Source: Otatea glauca (lineage: Eukaryota > Streptophyta > Magnoliopsida > Poales > Poaceae). From it: DNA of 64,000 nt. The notes below the pieces were generated by a model. The model did not search any database and had not been told where the DNA came from. It saw nothing but the letters and a program-made list of their open reading frames with translations. The stretch spans positions 29,270,176-29,334,175 of the forward strand of contig CM070723.1 in assembly GCA_036346275.1 (NCBI GenBank), written 5' to 3'. Position 1 is the stretch's first letter; every line of letters begins with the position of its first letter. Position numbers and translations under genes: made by a program. Positions 10,527 to 22,260 of this stretch are shown here, in pieces.

Positions 10527-13500
10527 ATGGATATCAATATGGTGTTCACGTTGCCAGCCGAATTTAAAATCAAAATTGAGTCAGCCAAGGAAACTTTTGC
10601 TCAATCATGTTCAGGCGTCCAAAACGCAATCTTTGAGAAACCAATAGACGATCATCGGCATCTGAAACCATTGTATCTGAAAGGGTATATAAATGGAAAG
10701 CCAATATCAAGGATGCTTGTAGACGAAGGAGCTACAGTAAACCTAATGCCCTACACGACTTGCAAGAAATTGGTTAAGTCCGATGAAGACTTGATTAAAA
10801 CTAATATGGTTTTAAATGACTTCACAGGTGATCCCACAGAGGCCAAAGGCATCATGGTTACCGAGCTGACCGTCAGCAGTAAAACTTTGCCGACCGCATT
10901 CTTTGTCATTGACGCCAAAGTAAATTACAGTGTTTTGCTTGGAAGAGATTGGATTCACGCCAACTGCTGCATCCCGTCAACTATGCATCAAGCGCTTGTC
11001 CAGTGGAATGGAGAGGAAGTTGAAGTTGTCACGGTCGACACATCGGCTCATATTGCCATAGCCAGTTCTGATGCGAATTGGCAACATGAAGAAGCCGGAT
11101 GCATATCGGGAAAAACACTAGAAGATTGCGATTTCATCTGCGTGAGCAAAACAGGACTTGTGCCGATCAGTGTCAAGCTAGGCACGTTTGATCAAGCAAA
11201 TGAAGTATTACGCCGATGGGGACAAGAAAAACAATGAAGGCATTGCAAGACAAAATGCAAAGCTATCGGCAAGTCACAGATAGCTAATGAAGTCATAGAA
11301 GATTTCCAAGAAATTGAAAAGTTGGGTCAAGGCTTCACATCCACATATCTGCTTGAAGAAGTCGATATAGGTAGCAGTGATAGGAAAAGACCAACTTTTA
11401 TTAGCGCAAAATTAGATGTAAAATATAAAGAGAAGTTAATCAAAATTCTTAGAGAATATAAAGATTGTTTTGCTTGGGAGTATCACGAGATGCCTGGTTT
11501 AAGCCGACAATTGGTAGAACATCGGCTACCCATTAAACAAGGTTATCGGCCGTTTAAACAGTACCCTAGGCGTTTTAATCCGGCCCTGTATAAAATTATA
11601 AAAGAAGAAATAGAACAATTATTGGAGGCAAAATTTATAAGGCCTTGTCGATATGCAAAATGGGTTTCCAACATTGTTCCAATCATGAAGAAAAACGAAA
11701 AACTTTGAGTATGTGTCGACTTTAGAGATCTGAACAAGGCGACACCAAAGGATGAATACCTGATGCCTATAGCCGATATGCTTATCGATGCTGCATCAGG
11801 GAATAAGATCATAACCTTTCTGGATAGAAATGCCGGATACAATCAGATATTCATGGCAGAAGCCGATATACCAAAAACAGCTTTTAGATGTCCTGGTGCC
11901 ATAGGTTTATTTGAGTGGACGGTTATGACTTTCGGTCTAAAGAACGCTGGAGCAACATATCAGTGAGGCATGAATCTGATTTTTCATGACTTAATCGGTC
12001 ACATCGTTGAAATATATATCAATGATGTCGTAGTAAATTCTGCGGATGACTTGCAACATTTGGCCGATTTAGAAAAAGTTTTTCAGAACATAAGATCGCA
12101 TGGCTTGAAGATGAATCCATTCAAATGTGTGTTTGGGGTGTCGGCTGGGCAATTTTTGGGCTTTATGGTACATGAAAGAGGGATTGAAGTTAATTAGGCA
12201 AGAGTCAAAGCCATAGTCGACACAATGCCGCCAACATGCAAAAATGAATTATAAAAGTTGATCGGCAAGATTAATTATCTCTGAAGATTTATCTCGAATC
12301 TCTCCGGTTGTATCCATGCTTTTACCCCACTTTTGAAATTAAAGGATAATCAAGAGTTCGTGTGGGGAATTGATCAACAAAAGGCTTTCGACGACGTCAA
12401 AGATTATCTAGCCAATCCTCCTGTTTTGGTTGCGCTATGAAAATGGATTCCTTTTAAGTTGTATATATTGGCTGAGGAGGAAACTATCGGATCTGTTCTA
12501 GCACAAGAAATCGACGGAAAAGAAAGGGTTATTTTTTATTTAAGCCGACGTCTTCTTGATGCTGAAGTCAGTTACCCTTTCATCGAGAAATTGTGCTTAT
12601 CTTTATATTTCTCATGTACAAAGCTAAGGCATTATATTTTAGCATCGGCTTGTAAAGTGATCTGTAAAATCGATGTTATAAAATATATGATATCAACTCC
12701 AATTTTACGAGGTCGACTTGGCAAGTGGGCTTATGCCTTGATAGAGTTCGACCTGATCTACGAATCGGCTAAAGCAGTTAAGGGACAAGTTCTGGCCGAT
12801 TTTATAACAGGATACGATACTACTGCAGACTTGGTATCTGTAGCCCCTTGGCAATTGATTTTTGACGGGTCTGTATGCAGAGAAGGCGACGGAATCGGTA
12901 TTGTGCTTATATCAACCAAAGGGTATAATTTCGAATTTGCATTTCGATTAAACAGTCGATGCTCAAACAACCAGGCAGAATATGAAGCATTGCTCAAGGG
13001 CTTATAATTGTTAGAAAACATCGGAGTAAATGTTGTTGAGGCATACGGAGATTCAATGTTGATTGTGCCACAAATAAAGAGAGAATATCAATGCCGGGAT
13101 GAAATACTGTTGAAATACTTGGAACATTGTTTCGAGATTATCAGCTCATTTACATCATTTTCTATCGGTATGTCCCTCGAGAGTTGAATGATAGAGATAA
13201 TGCCTTGGCCCAACAGGCATCAGGGTATAAAGACTTTGGCCGATATCAGGTAACCGAGTTAGTAGATAAAGCTATCATGTGCATAGATACTGTGGATTGG
13301 AGAACACAAATAAAAAATTACTTGATCGATCCATCTAAGCCGACAGAACGCAAGATTAGGCAACAGGCTTTAAAATACATTGTTATGCATGATACATTAT
13401 ATTATCGGACGATGGAAGGCTTGATGTTAAGATGTCTTGGAGCCGAAGAAGCACGGGTAGCAATGGGCGAGGTACATGAAGGCATTTGCGGATCTCACCA

Positions 13501-14554
13501 ATCGGCTCATAAAATGAAATGGATGCTCAGACGGACAGGTTATTTTTGGCCGACAATGCTAGAAGATTGTTTCAAATATTATAAAGGATGTCAGACTTGT
13601 CAGAAATTTGGCAATATACAACTAGCACCAACATCGGCTTTGCACCCGATTATCAAGCTATGGCCATTTAGAGGTTGTGGAATAGATGTAATCGGCCAAA
13701 TATTTCTTGCTTCGAGTAAAGGCCACAAGTTTATTTTGGCCGCAACCGATTTATTTCTCTAAATGGGTTGAAGCTATACCACTTAAGAAAGTGACCAGTG
13801 TTGAGGCAATCGGTTTCGTTAATGAACATATTGTCCATCGGTTCGGAATACCGTAAATAATCATGACCGATCAAGGTACGGTGTTCATGTCTAATGAGTT
13901 TCAGAGCTATGCGACAAGTCTGGGAATCAAGTTATTGAATTCGTCCCCGTATTACGCTCAGGCTAATGGACAAGCTGAGTCGTCCAACAAAACGTTAATT
14001 AAGTTGGTCAAAAGGAAAATCGATGAAAAACCGAGGAATTGGCACTCGACCCTATCGGAGTCACTGTGGGCATATCGGCTAGCTTATCACGGAGCAACGA
14101 AGCTTTCACCTTACCAGTTGGTATATGGTCAAGAAGCCGTTTTGCCCGTGGAGATTAACATCGAATCTATACGAGTGGCCAGACAAAACAGTTTGTCGGC
14201 TCAGGCTTATAGTGATTCGATGATCGATAACTTAGATGAGTTGGCAGAATTACGTTTGTCCATGCTTGATCGGCTTAAGAAGAATAAAATCAGGGTTGCG
14301 AAGGCATATAATAAAAAGGTCATGCCTAAATCTTTCGATCAAGCCAATTTAGTATGGAAAACGATATGCCTGTTGGTTCGAAAGATAACCAATTTGGAAA
14401 ATGGTCACCTACGTGGGAAGGACCATACAAGGTTAATCGGCAAGTCGGTAAAAACTCGTATGTACTAGAAACACTGGAGGGGTATGTATTGCCTAAAGCT
14501 ATCAATGGGAAGTATTTGAAGAAATACTATCCTAGCGTTTGGATTGGAGCCTAG
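10527..14554 (+). pseudogene. pol: Gypsy copy 1 pol (protease, RT, RNase H, integrase), degenerate
   Basis: Protease: the usual D-S/T-G is replaced by DEGATVNLMPY (about 10720-10752). RT: VCVDFRDLNKA near 11710, FGLKNAGATYQ near 11932, and the catalytic box reads YINDVVV near 12015 instead of YxDD, so a catalytic Asp is lost. RNase H: IFDGS near 12860, NNQAEYEALL near 12966 and YGDS near 13050. Integrase: HHCC zinc finger (about 13470-13610), then the D-D-E core in GIDVIG, MTDQG and GQAESSN (13680-13980). In-frame stops occur near 11706, 11964, 12195, 12252, 12283, 12438 and 13005. Frameshifts are seen near 13105, 13750 and 14370. The C-terminus ends KYYPSVWIGA. The element cannot move by its own proteins. 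Confidence 0.9.
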
Positions 14555-14734
14555 CTGACTGAGGATTACGCTCAAAAAAGCCAAATTAATACGATGCTGT
14601 TAATCGGCTAAAAAGATTGCAGACTTACAAAAGATGAAATTACAAAATCGATTAAACAGCCGATTACAAAAGTTACAAAGTATTCAGATCAGTATTCCAA
14701 AAACAACTGACAGAGTTTTCACATCTTTAAAAAA

Positions 14735-17643
14735 CTAGTAATGAATGCCTGAGCCTGGCAGAGTTGCGCCTAAGGCCGAGAGAGCACCAACAGCTTTTGC
14801 GATCACACACTGAACTTCTTCAATGATGCGATCGTCTTCTTTAGCATTTCCCAGCACTGGTACAACCTTAGCCGATTGCTTTTTTACACTCATCACAGCC
14901 ACTGCGATGCCAAGCTTCTGGTCTTTGATCTCCGACGTCATTTTCTCCATGGATTGCTGGCCTTCTTGGATTTGTTTTTCAGTTTTGGCCAACTCTTCCA
15001 AAAGAAATCTCTTTGTATTTTCAAGCTTGGAGAGGGACTCTTTAGTCGACTTCAGCTGCTGCGCGTCGGCATCAAATTTACGTTTCTTCGCCTTCGCATC
15101 AGCAACCAACTCATCCAGAAGCTTTTGATGGGCTTCCTGGGCTTCACGTTGATTGATTCTAGCCTGCGCTGCCTCCACTTCAGATCTCCTCTCATCCAAA
15201 TGGCAGACATTGAGAAGAGCTTCCATGGCTTTTGGAGGCAGATCGGTCTCAACCGCCGCCATAGCATCACGGATCGGCTGGTTGTTCCCCAAGATCTCTG
15301 ATTGTGGCCTCATAACTAGATCAAAAAGCTTGTTTAGCTTTTCCTTCATGCCTGGGGCAGAGGTGACGGCAGCCGACGCTTCCTTCGACACTTCAAGTAT
15401 TTTCCTGATTTCAGCATCATAGTCATCAGTAGCCATTATCTCAGGATCTTCAAGGTCAGCCAGAGAGAAGCCCAACAGGTTCGTCGGGTCGGAGAGTTCT
15501 GGTAGATCGGTGACGGGGGCTGTTGGCATCGGCCGTGGAGGAGAGAGTGGCGCAGAAGCAATCTTGGGGAGATCGGCCAAGATCTTAGCAACTTGAGCTG
15601 ATTACGTCGGCCAAGGGAAGTAAAATAAAGGGTAAGTCGACGTATTACAAGTTATAAGTAACTTAACGAAAGGCACGGTTATTTACCTCTGCAGTAGCCG
15701 ACGCATGTGGCGAACTCTCGCCGCTCTGCTGTTGGGGCTTGGATCCCCTTTTCGCAGGAGCCTTTGTGTATTTTGTTTTCTTCTTTTCTGAAGATATGAT
15801 CGGTCAATACTTAGTTGGATGAAAATTGGAAGAAATGATGACCGGTTGTGTTACACTTACTTGGTTGTTTTTTCTCAATGTTCGATAAGGACGGACTATG
15901 AATTCCTGTGGTACCGAGGTGTACCCGATCGGGCCGATCATTGCGGTGGCCTTTTGGCACAGCCACTACCCGATTGGCGGTCGGTTTCTTGCCAGCTGCC
16001 TTAGCCTGCAGAAAGAAAATACAAGAGATTAGAAAATGTATCTGGCAAGACCAATGTGTAAAAGAAAAATTATTTGAGCCGATACCTTATCGATATCTAC
16101 AAGATTGGTATTAGTATACCCCGCAGAGTTAGTCTCATCGCTTGAATCGCTGTTAGTATCTACTGTCGGCTCGGGAAGATTTGGAAAAAACTCGTTGATA
16201 ATAGCCGACGTTGATTTGTCAAAGTAAAGTGCCTCTGCGATATATAACCACCAAGAAGAGAAACGTTTTGACCGACGGGTATTCAGTATAAAATACGGCA
16301 AGTCTTTGATCTGAAGCTCATCGGCTATTTCAAGGACAAGGTTAGCCGCAACTGCATTACAAACTCTGGCTCTTGGTTGAAGCCGATCGAGTAGTGGCAG
16401 ACTCGGAATGACCTGACCAAAGCCTAACTGTCTGGCATAAACCGACGGATTGTAAAATTCATATGAAGGCTGAAAAGTCCGATTCCTTGTGTGAAGACCA
16501 ACGTGCAGAATACTTGGTGAAATGAAAAGCTTAAATAGATCTAATGATTCTTGCGGCATTATAGCACTATCGGCATCTAAGTGAAGGAAAGAAGGCCATG
16601 GAAAATCGGCTGTACTTGTATAACTGAAGAAGTCATTTTGTTTAAATTCATTACTATCAAGCTGAAGGAAGAATGATAAATATTTCTTAGAGCCAATAGG
16701 GGTCACCTTTGTTTCATTGCCAGAGCACATCATGAATCTCTCACCATATGATCGGCTAGCTGTGAATTGAGGAACCATGCCTTCTGGAGTATCTTCACGA
16801 GGGAATGCTGTGTCTTCAGAAGGATTCAACTCAAAAAGAACGGCTAAAAAGGCAGTATAGCCAAATCTGAATGAACCAGAGTGGTCCTCCGACATTGTCG
16901 ACAGTAAAACCCGAAAAACCGGTGAAAAGCCGACATCTTATTATGTGCATCATCTGGTAAACTGCCCCTAGAAGTATTTTTCCAAGTGCTAGCCGACGAC
17001 CTTCTACTAACTGCTCTGCTATGGTTTGATATACTTGAGTTGGTCCCAAAGAAGCATCGCAGAACAAAAATCGGTCTAACCAGAGATTCAAAAAGGCAGC
17101 GTGTTCTTCGTCCGATACCACCCCATTAACTTTATTATTATTCCTGATATATTTAGCCTATCCTTCACCTTTGGATCTGATAAGCTTGTACTTGGGCTTA
17201 CCGCTATAAGACGACACTTGATCTCCATCAGGTCTTAAGAAGCACAGTTGGGCTACGTCCAGCAGAGTTGGGCCGACAAGACCAGTACGAAAGATGAAGG
17301 CATTAAAGGTGTCCGACCAGAAATAGCGCGCCGTGGCCACTAAGGGCTCATTGGCCTCTGGATCGGCTAATGAAAGGGGGAGACATTCGGCTATGCCCAT
17401 TTTTTTCCATTCATCCCTCTTTTGGGCTGCTACGCGAATGTACCACGATCTCCATTCCTTGAGCGCCATCGGCTAGGCCCTAAAGCTCTTACTCCAACCC
17501 TCTATATTATAACCCGCAGCCGATAGAGGAAGACGAGGAATCTCTTCATTTACTACTGAAACGGCTTCTAGGTTTCCTACTGGACCTTGATAGAATTGGT
17601 CATTGCTGTTTGGAATCGGGATGAATACCTGAGAGGGATCCAT
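14735..17643 (-). pseudogene. Antisense four-exon plant-mobile-domain gene of Gypsy copy 1
   Basis: Exons by comparison with the copy at 60105-63020: 16086-17643, 15861-16005, 15687-15787 and 14735-15610, all minus. Exon 1 encodes a protein resembling the plant mobile domain (PF10536): LVGPTLLDVAQLC, then AFLNLWLDRFLFC, GRRLALG and GGPLW. Exon 3 encodes a lysine-rich nuclear-localisation-like run. Exon 4 encodes a long coiled coil with heptads rich in K, E and L. Donors are GTAAGT-like. Damage: stops near 17472 (W to stop) and 17158, a one-base insertion near 16835, and the last acceptor AG changed to GG at 15611-15612 followed by a stop. The start is taken at 17643 because MDPSQV is shared with the other copy. 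The role in the retrotransposon is unknown; host PMD proteins (MAIN, MAIL1) act in gene expression and silencing. Confidence 0.8.
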
Positions 17644-17761
17644 TGAGATGGTTCTAACAAAGGCCGATTGGAAGCAGTGAACACTGGAGCTTGAAGATCA
17701 GAAGTCGATTGTAGACAACTCAAGAGCTTGTGCGCGTGAGGAATGAGTCTGTGGGGGCCGC

Positions 17762-17768
17762 ATTTTAT
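17762..17768 (-). promoter_or_regulatory. TATA box of the antisense PMD gene (copy 1)
   Basis: TATAAAA on the minus strand in the context GCTATAAAATGC, about 120 bp upstream of the ATG at 17643. The same box in the same context lies upstream of the second copy (59943-59949). This suggests the antisense gene has its own promoter, separate from the LTR. Confidence 0.55.
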
Positions 17769-17953
17769 AGCGAGGTAAAAATCTGAAGCGGCGGGAAATG
17801 AATCTCAAAAGACGCGGACAGTTAAAGCGCACTACACACGTGTCAGAAAATTACGGCGTAAATAAAGCAGCAGTTACTGGCCGAAGTTCAACAGTTAGCC
17901 AATGGGAAAGAAGCTGATTATTGTAATTTTTGATAGATGACAAGTCATCACTC

Positions 17954-17965
17954 AAAAATGGGGGG
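17954..17965 (+). promoter_or_regulatory. Polypurine tract of Gypsy copy 1
   Basis: AAAAATGGGGGG lies 8 bp before the LTR start at 17974. The equivalent tract in copy 2 is on the minus strand at about 59750-59760. Confidence 0.6.
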
Positions 17966-17973
17966 CATATATT

Positions 17974-18608
17974 TGCACCAAAATTTGGCAAGTCTAGTCA
18001 AATCGGCAAAAAAGTCAAAACATACGGATTGGAAAGATATGAAGATATTTGGTAACAGAAAGATATGAAGATATTTGGTAACAGAAAGATCTTAAAGAAA
18101 AACTGTCCAAGATAAGGTCGATACGGATCAGGTTTTGAAACGTGTTGTATAAGGATACGATCGGCCGACAGGTATAAAAGAAGGGCTGAAGCAAGCTGCA
18201 GAAGAACACAATCCAATACACCAATCTGCATTACTTTTTCCTGTCGACTAGGAGTAACCTTTGTAATTTAGTCCTCTTGTAATTCGATCTTGATCAACAA
18301 AATTGCGCATCGCCGATTGTTGATCTTCTTCTAATTACGCCCCAGGTTCGATTTATTCTGATTTTGTTGCGCATTGTCTTCTTCAGAATCGATCTACCTT
18401 TATCCTCTGATTAGCCTTAATCGGCTAATTAGACTTACCCGTTACTTCAATCTTAATCGGCTTCAAGCTGATTAAATTTAAGCCGATTGATCTTAACGAT
18501 CGGCTTTGAGTAAATTTTATATTCGTTACGTTGTTGATTATAGGTCAAATCGACTGGCACACTCTGAACCAGGTGTTCATCTGGTGTGCTGTTGTCAGAA
18601 ACCCTACA
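17974..18608 (+). mobile_element. 3' LTR of Gypsy copy 1 (635 bp)
   Basis: Starts TGCACCAAAATTTGG and ends AACCCTACA. It shares sequence with the minus-strand LTR at 59326-59740. TATAAAA at 18173-18179 is the likely promoter. The sense LTR carries a 17-19 bp duplication around AAGATATTTGGTAACAG near 18045-18085. A primer-binding-like sequence follows directly at 18614. Confidence 0.7.
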
Positions 18609-18613
18609 TCAAG

Positions 18614-18624
18614 TTTTTGACGCC
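18614..18624 (+). other. PBS-like sequence just after the Gypsy LTR
   Basis: TTTTTGACGCC begins 5 bp after the LTR end. It resembles the TTTTTGGCGCC junction found after 5' LTRs of Tat and Athila elements. After a 3' LTR one expects flanking DNA, so this may mark the LTR of a second, recombined element. Confidence 0.45.
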
Positions 18625-19978
18625 AAAATTTCCTCTTGTCGCAATAGTGCAAATAGGCCTAAACTGAGCAGATACGAATCACAAATGGGCTGTACCTAAA
18701 CTCGCCGAAGACGAGTCGGACCGACACGATACGACACGATACGATTTAGACACGTGAGCTGACGGACTTGTGCCAGTCTAGCAAGACACGACGCGCTCCT
18801 ATGCACGCATGCAATGCAAAGCGCGCCTCCCTATGCGGCGCCGCCTCCCTGGATCCCTGCCTTGTAGCGAGCGTGATTGACCGCGCGCCAATGCGAGCTG
18901 CCTGCTGCCGCGCGCGCACCTGCGTTTGGCCGGTGTCAAATGTGGATGGCCGATCCATCTGATGACGTGCTGCTACCAAAAACTTAGCCATCCTGGAGAA
19001 GACACGATCGAGCGACCAGACGAATAAATTGGACCACCGTTTAAAGAGCTTGCTGGCGTAGCCAAATTAATGAAGGTGCCTACCTCTCTGTGTATGCAGC
19101 TGCACCTCTGCGACTGCACGCGAGCGAATTCCAATTTCGTAAAAAGGTACGAACGTCACTCGTGAGCTAGAGCGGCTCCCAGGGCAGATCACCGTAGAAT
19201 ATAGATATTCCAAATAGCATGTATTGTTTACTGTGCAGTTGAGGCGTGATCGAACAGTATACATGTAACACTTTTGTCTAGATTTTACTTAATGGCCGGC
19301 TCACCATGTAGCAGATCCACGTATATATGGTATCCCACTACACTTTCGTCTAGTTAACCTATAGGTACTATATTTAAACACAACATGTATTATATACTAC
19401 TGCAACTCACTTAATACATAGCAATATAGGACTAATCCCACCACCACTTCATATGGGGCACTTAGCCTTCACATTAACGAACCAAAGTATTACATTCATG
19501 CTCTTAAGGGCTACACCCTAGGCGGCACACCCGTATACATGGAAAATACCAATAACTACCCCTCGGTGTACATCCATTCGTCTAGGGCCAGCACATACGC
19601 CATGCCATGTGTCCACGCTGAGCTTGCACGCGCTATGCACATAGCCTGTGCATCTGTCCCACACGCGCTCATAGATCGAAGGTTGATGCTATGGTACCAT
19701 CTCTAAGACCCTAGCCTAAATTTCGCACAAGGCCCAGCCCACCCATGGGGCGGACTTGCGCACACATAACACCACACTTACACTTTCGTCATCGCTTCGT
19801 ATAAAAGGGATAACCTGAAGGTTCCATATTTGGACCTAGTAAGTGTTATATACTACTATAACTCACTTTATACAAGAAACGTGAGACAAATCCCACCATC
19901 GCTTCACATGGATCAGATGGGCCTTCACATTAATGTTAGTGATATGCTCTTGAAGCAATCATGAAGATAATTGTATCA
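18625..19978. other. Unassigned spacer with an internal direct duplication
   Basis: No gene is supported. The part 18700-19080 is GC-rich with short CGATACGACA repeats. Two diverged direct copies of about 145 bp are seen at roughly 19335-19477 and 19782-19933, sharing ACACTTTCGTC, TATATACTACT and CTTCACATTAA phrases. The short open frames look fortuitous. Confidence 0.5.
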
Positions 19979-20172
19979 CACTTCTACAAAAGTAGTCATC
20001 TGGGTCGGTTCTTTTTCATCATCTAGGTCAGTTTTGGTGGTAATACAAAGTTCTTAGATAGTGATGACGAGTGGCTATCATAATCGGTTTTCGCCTGATA
20101 GAGATATATCGTCATCTGAGTTGGTTCCGAGTTCGGAACTGACCCAAAAGACCAATTATCTCTATCGGTTCT
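19979..20172. mobile_element. CACTA-like terminal fragment, left part (split by Gypsy)
   Basis: CACTTCTACAAAAGTAG at 19979 resembles a decayed CACTA terminal repeat. Words of the type ATCTCTATCGGTTC follow, as in subterminal repeats. The same words continue at 28436-28640 on the far side of the Gypsy element. The opposite terminus was not found. Confidence 0.4.
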
Positions 20173-20659
20173 TGTGGAATATATGAAACCAGGTGTCTTC
20201 ATAACCGGCCCAACATCGCCTTAGGGGAAGAAAAGGCCGGGTGGAAAGCCCAGAGGATAAGCTCCGCACCAAGCCTTGCTGCCGTGCGAAAGGAGACACA
20301 TCCTGGAGGCACTTGAACGTATATTTAGATATAAGAGATGTGATTGTAATCTGAGTTGTTAGCAGGGTAGGATAAAGATGTAAACTCTATCCTGTAACAG
20401 ATTAGTATCCAATAACCGATCGGAATCCCTTAAGCTATCGGGACTCTGTAAATCGCCCCACCCCCACTATATAAGGGAGAGGGCGAGCGACGCCAGAAGC
20501 ATCGAGCAATCTTAGATCCAAGAGATCCAAAGAATCCCAGCACACAGGATTAGGGTATTACCTCCTCCGTCGAGGGCTTGAACCTGTCTAAACCCTTGTC
20601 TTGTGTGACCTTCGAGTTTGAGATCTAGCGCCTGCCCCATAAATTCATTGCCGACTACA
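20173..20659 (+). mobile_element. 5' LTR of the complete Gypsy element
   Basis: 487 bp, TG...CA ends. TATATAAGGG near 20467 is the probable TATA box. It differs from the 3' LTR only by substitutions, with no length change. Confidence 0.85.
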
Positions 20660-20670
20660 AAAGTCGACAG

Positions 20671-20690
20671 TTGGCGCGCCAGGTAGGGGA
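20671..20690 (+). promoter_or_regulatory. Primer binding site
   Basis: TTGGCGCGCCAGGTAGGGG lies 11 bp after the 5' LTR, in the normal place for tRNA-primed minus-strand synthesis. Confidence 0.65.
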
Positions 20691-20718
20691 AGCGCTATAA
20701 TCTTTTCCTATAGACTCG

Positions 20719-22260
20719 ATGGCAGCAATCAGCGGAATCATTGCCACTTTCGCCTCCGGCAAGGCTTTTCGCTTTGGAAGCCTGGACTTTGTCACAGATG
20801 CACTCGGAGAACTTGTCTGCCTGGACCTAATCCAGATCCAATCTGGTAAAGATCAGGCCGACCCATCTCAGGTATGCCACTCTGTCTCATCCAGCAAACC
20901 AATCGACGTCGCGAGGAGTTGCTGCGATCTTCGCGGCATCTACGCAATAGAAGAGCAGAAGACCGATCTCCAACGCCAGCAAGAGATTCAAGAAGCGGCG
21001 GAGGAAGATCGCCTTCTTCGTGAGGGTAAGGAGGCACAAGCACGATCGCTTCGATCTCGTGGCCGCAATGTCCGCGAGGACATCCTACAATCCAGATTGG
21101 GAGACCAAGCCGTCTTCCAAACACCGCTGCAGAACGTCGTCGCCTCCTAGACGCTGCTCGACACGCTGGACCCGATGATTGCATCTGATAGCCCGGCAGC
21201 CCCGATCGTGTCCCAGATCAAGACCATGGTGACGGCGGCGGCTACTCACGTCGCTAGCAGTCGGACTGCTACCAGTCGAAATACCGGTAGTCGGCGCCCC
21301 ACACAACCAGTCGGAGACGCCTGCCAGAATCTCAACCGCGACCTCCGCCAAAACATCACCGCTAGATGCCGAGAGCAGGATGAGGAAGAACGGCGCTGGC
21401 GCTACGACGACCACGAACACTTTGGTACTGGCCCCGATCGACGAAGAGATCAAAGGCACTATGATTATAATGACCGTAGAGACCATCATCGCCGGGGGTG
21501 GGACGACAACGACGACCGCCGAGACATGAGATCACCGTACCGAACTCCACCCCGACGTGTTGATTACAATCGATGAGCCAGAGGCTCACCACGCCAGACT
21601 CCCCCTCATCACGACGACAGATCCATCGACGGGATCCGAGCGTTCACTTCTCAAGTTTGCTGAGTAGTGTGGCCCGAAGTTTTCAACCCCAAGGGCATCG
21701 TAAAGTTTGCCGGGGAGCGAGATCCGGATGCTTGGCTGCAGGTCTATACCCTGGCGGTCAAAGCGGCTGGAGGCAATCAAAAAGTTATGGCAAACTATCT
21801 GCCAGTCAATCTCACCCCTTCAACTCAAGCATGGCTCACAGGACTTCCTGCGAACTCGGTGGACTCCTGGAGCGATCTTTGCGATCAATTTATCGTGAAC
21901 TTTCGGGGAACCTATGAGAGGCCTGGCACCCCATGGGACCTATATCAGCTTCACCAGAAGAAAAACGAGACACTGAGAGATTTCATCCGGCGTTTCATGC
22001 AGAAGAAGAACACCATGAGGGATGTATCCGATGCAGTGGTGATAGTAGCTTTTCAGAAAGGAGTCAGCGATCCTGATCTGATCAAGAAGATGTCCAGGAA
22101 ACCACCGGCCTCTGTATGGGAGATGATTGCATTGGCCGACCGCTATGCCACGGCCTCTGACGCCCTAGCCGAGCGCCAAGAAGATCGCCCGCAACAAAAG
22201 AACAAGGGCGACAAGGCCGAGTCCTCCAAGCACAAAGACAGCAGAAAGGCGAGGAGCTAG
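20719..22260 (+). pseudogene. gag: gag of the complete Gypsy element (three stops)
   Basis: One reading frame from ATG 20719 to the stop at 22258, interrupted at 21148, 21574 and about 21658. The middle is rich in R, D, E and H. The part 21667-22150 is a typical retrotransposon gag core (PF03732-like): FAGERDPDAW, QAWLTGLP, W then DLCDQF, and TLRDFIRRF. The C-terminus is lysine-rich. A frameshift just after 22250 is needed to join the next frame, where the zinc-knuckle-like CPFHPNGKHAAKDC occurs. The ATG is chosen because it lies 30 bp past the primer site in the frame of the gag core. Confidence 0.8.

Larger units (their letters stand above)
10518..18608 (+). mobile_element. Tat-type Ty3-Gypsy element, copy 1 (5' truncated, decayed)
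   Basis: Order on the + strand: protease, reverse transcriptase, RNase H and integrase (10527-14554), then a convergent minus-strand spliced gene (14735-17643), a polypurine tract (17954-17965) and a 635-bp LTR (17974-18608). The 5' LTR and gag are missing because the Copia-like LTR abuts the protease at 10517. A second copy of the same family lies inverted at 59326-64000. An antisense additional ORF between pol and the 3' LTR is a known trait of several Tat-lineage plant elements. Confidence 0.85.

Noticed and set aside
21085..21489. 134-residue minus-strand frame over gag
   Set aside because: Shadow of the arginine- and aspartate-rich gag frame on the other strand.
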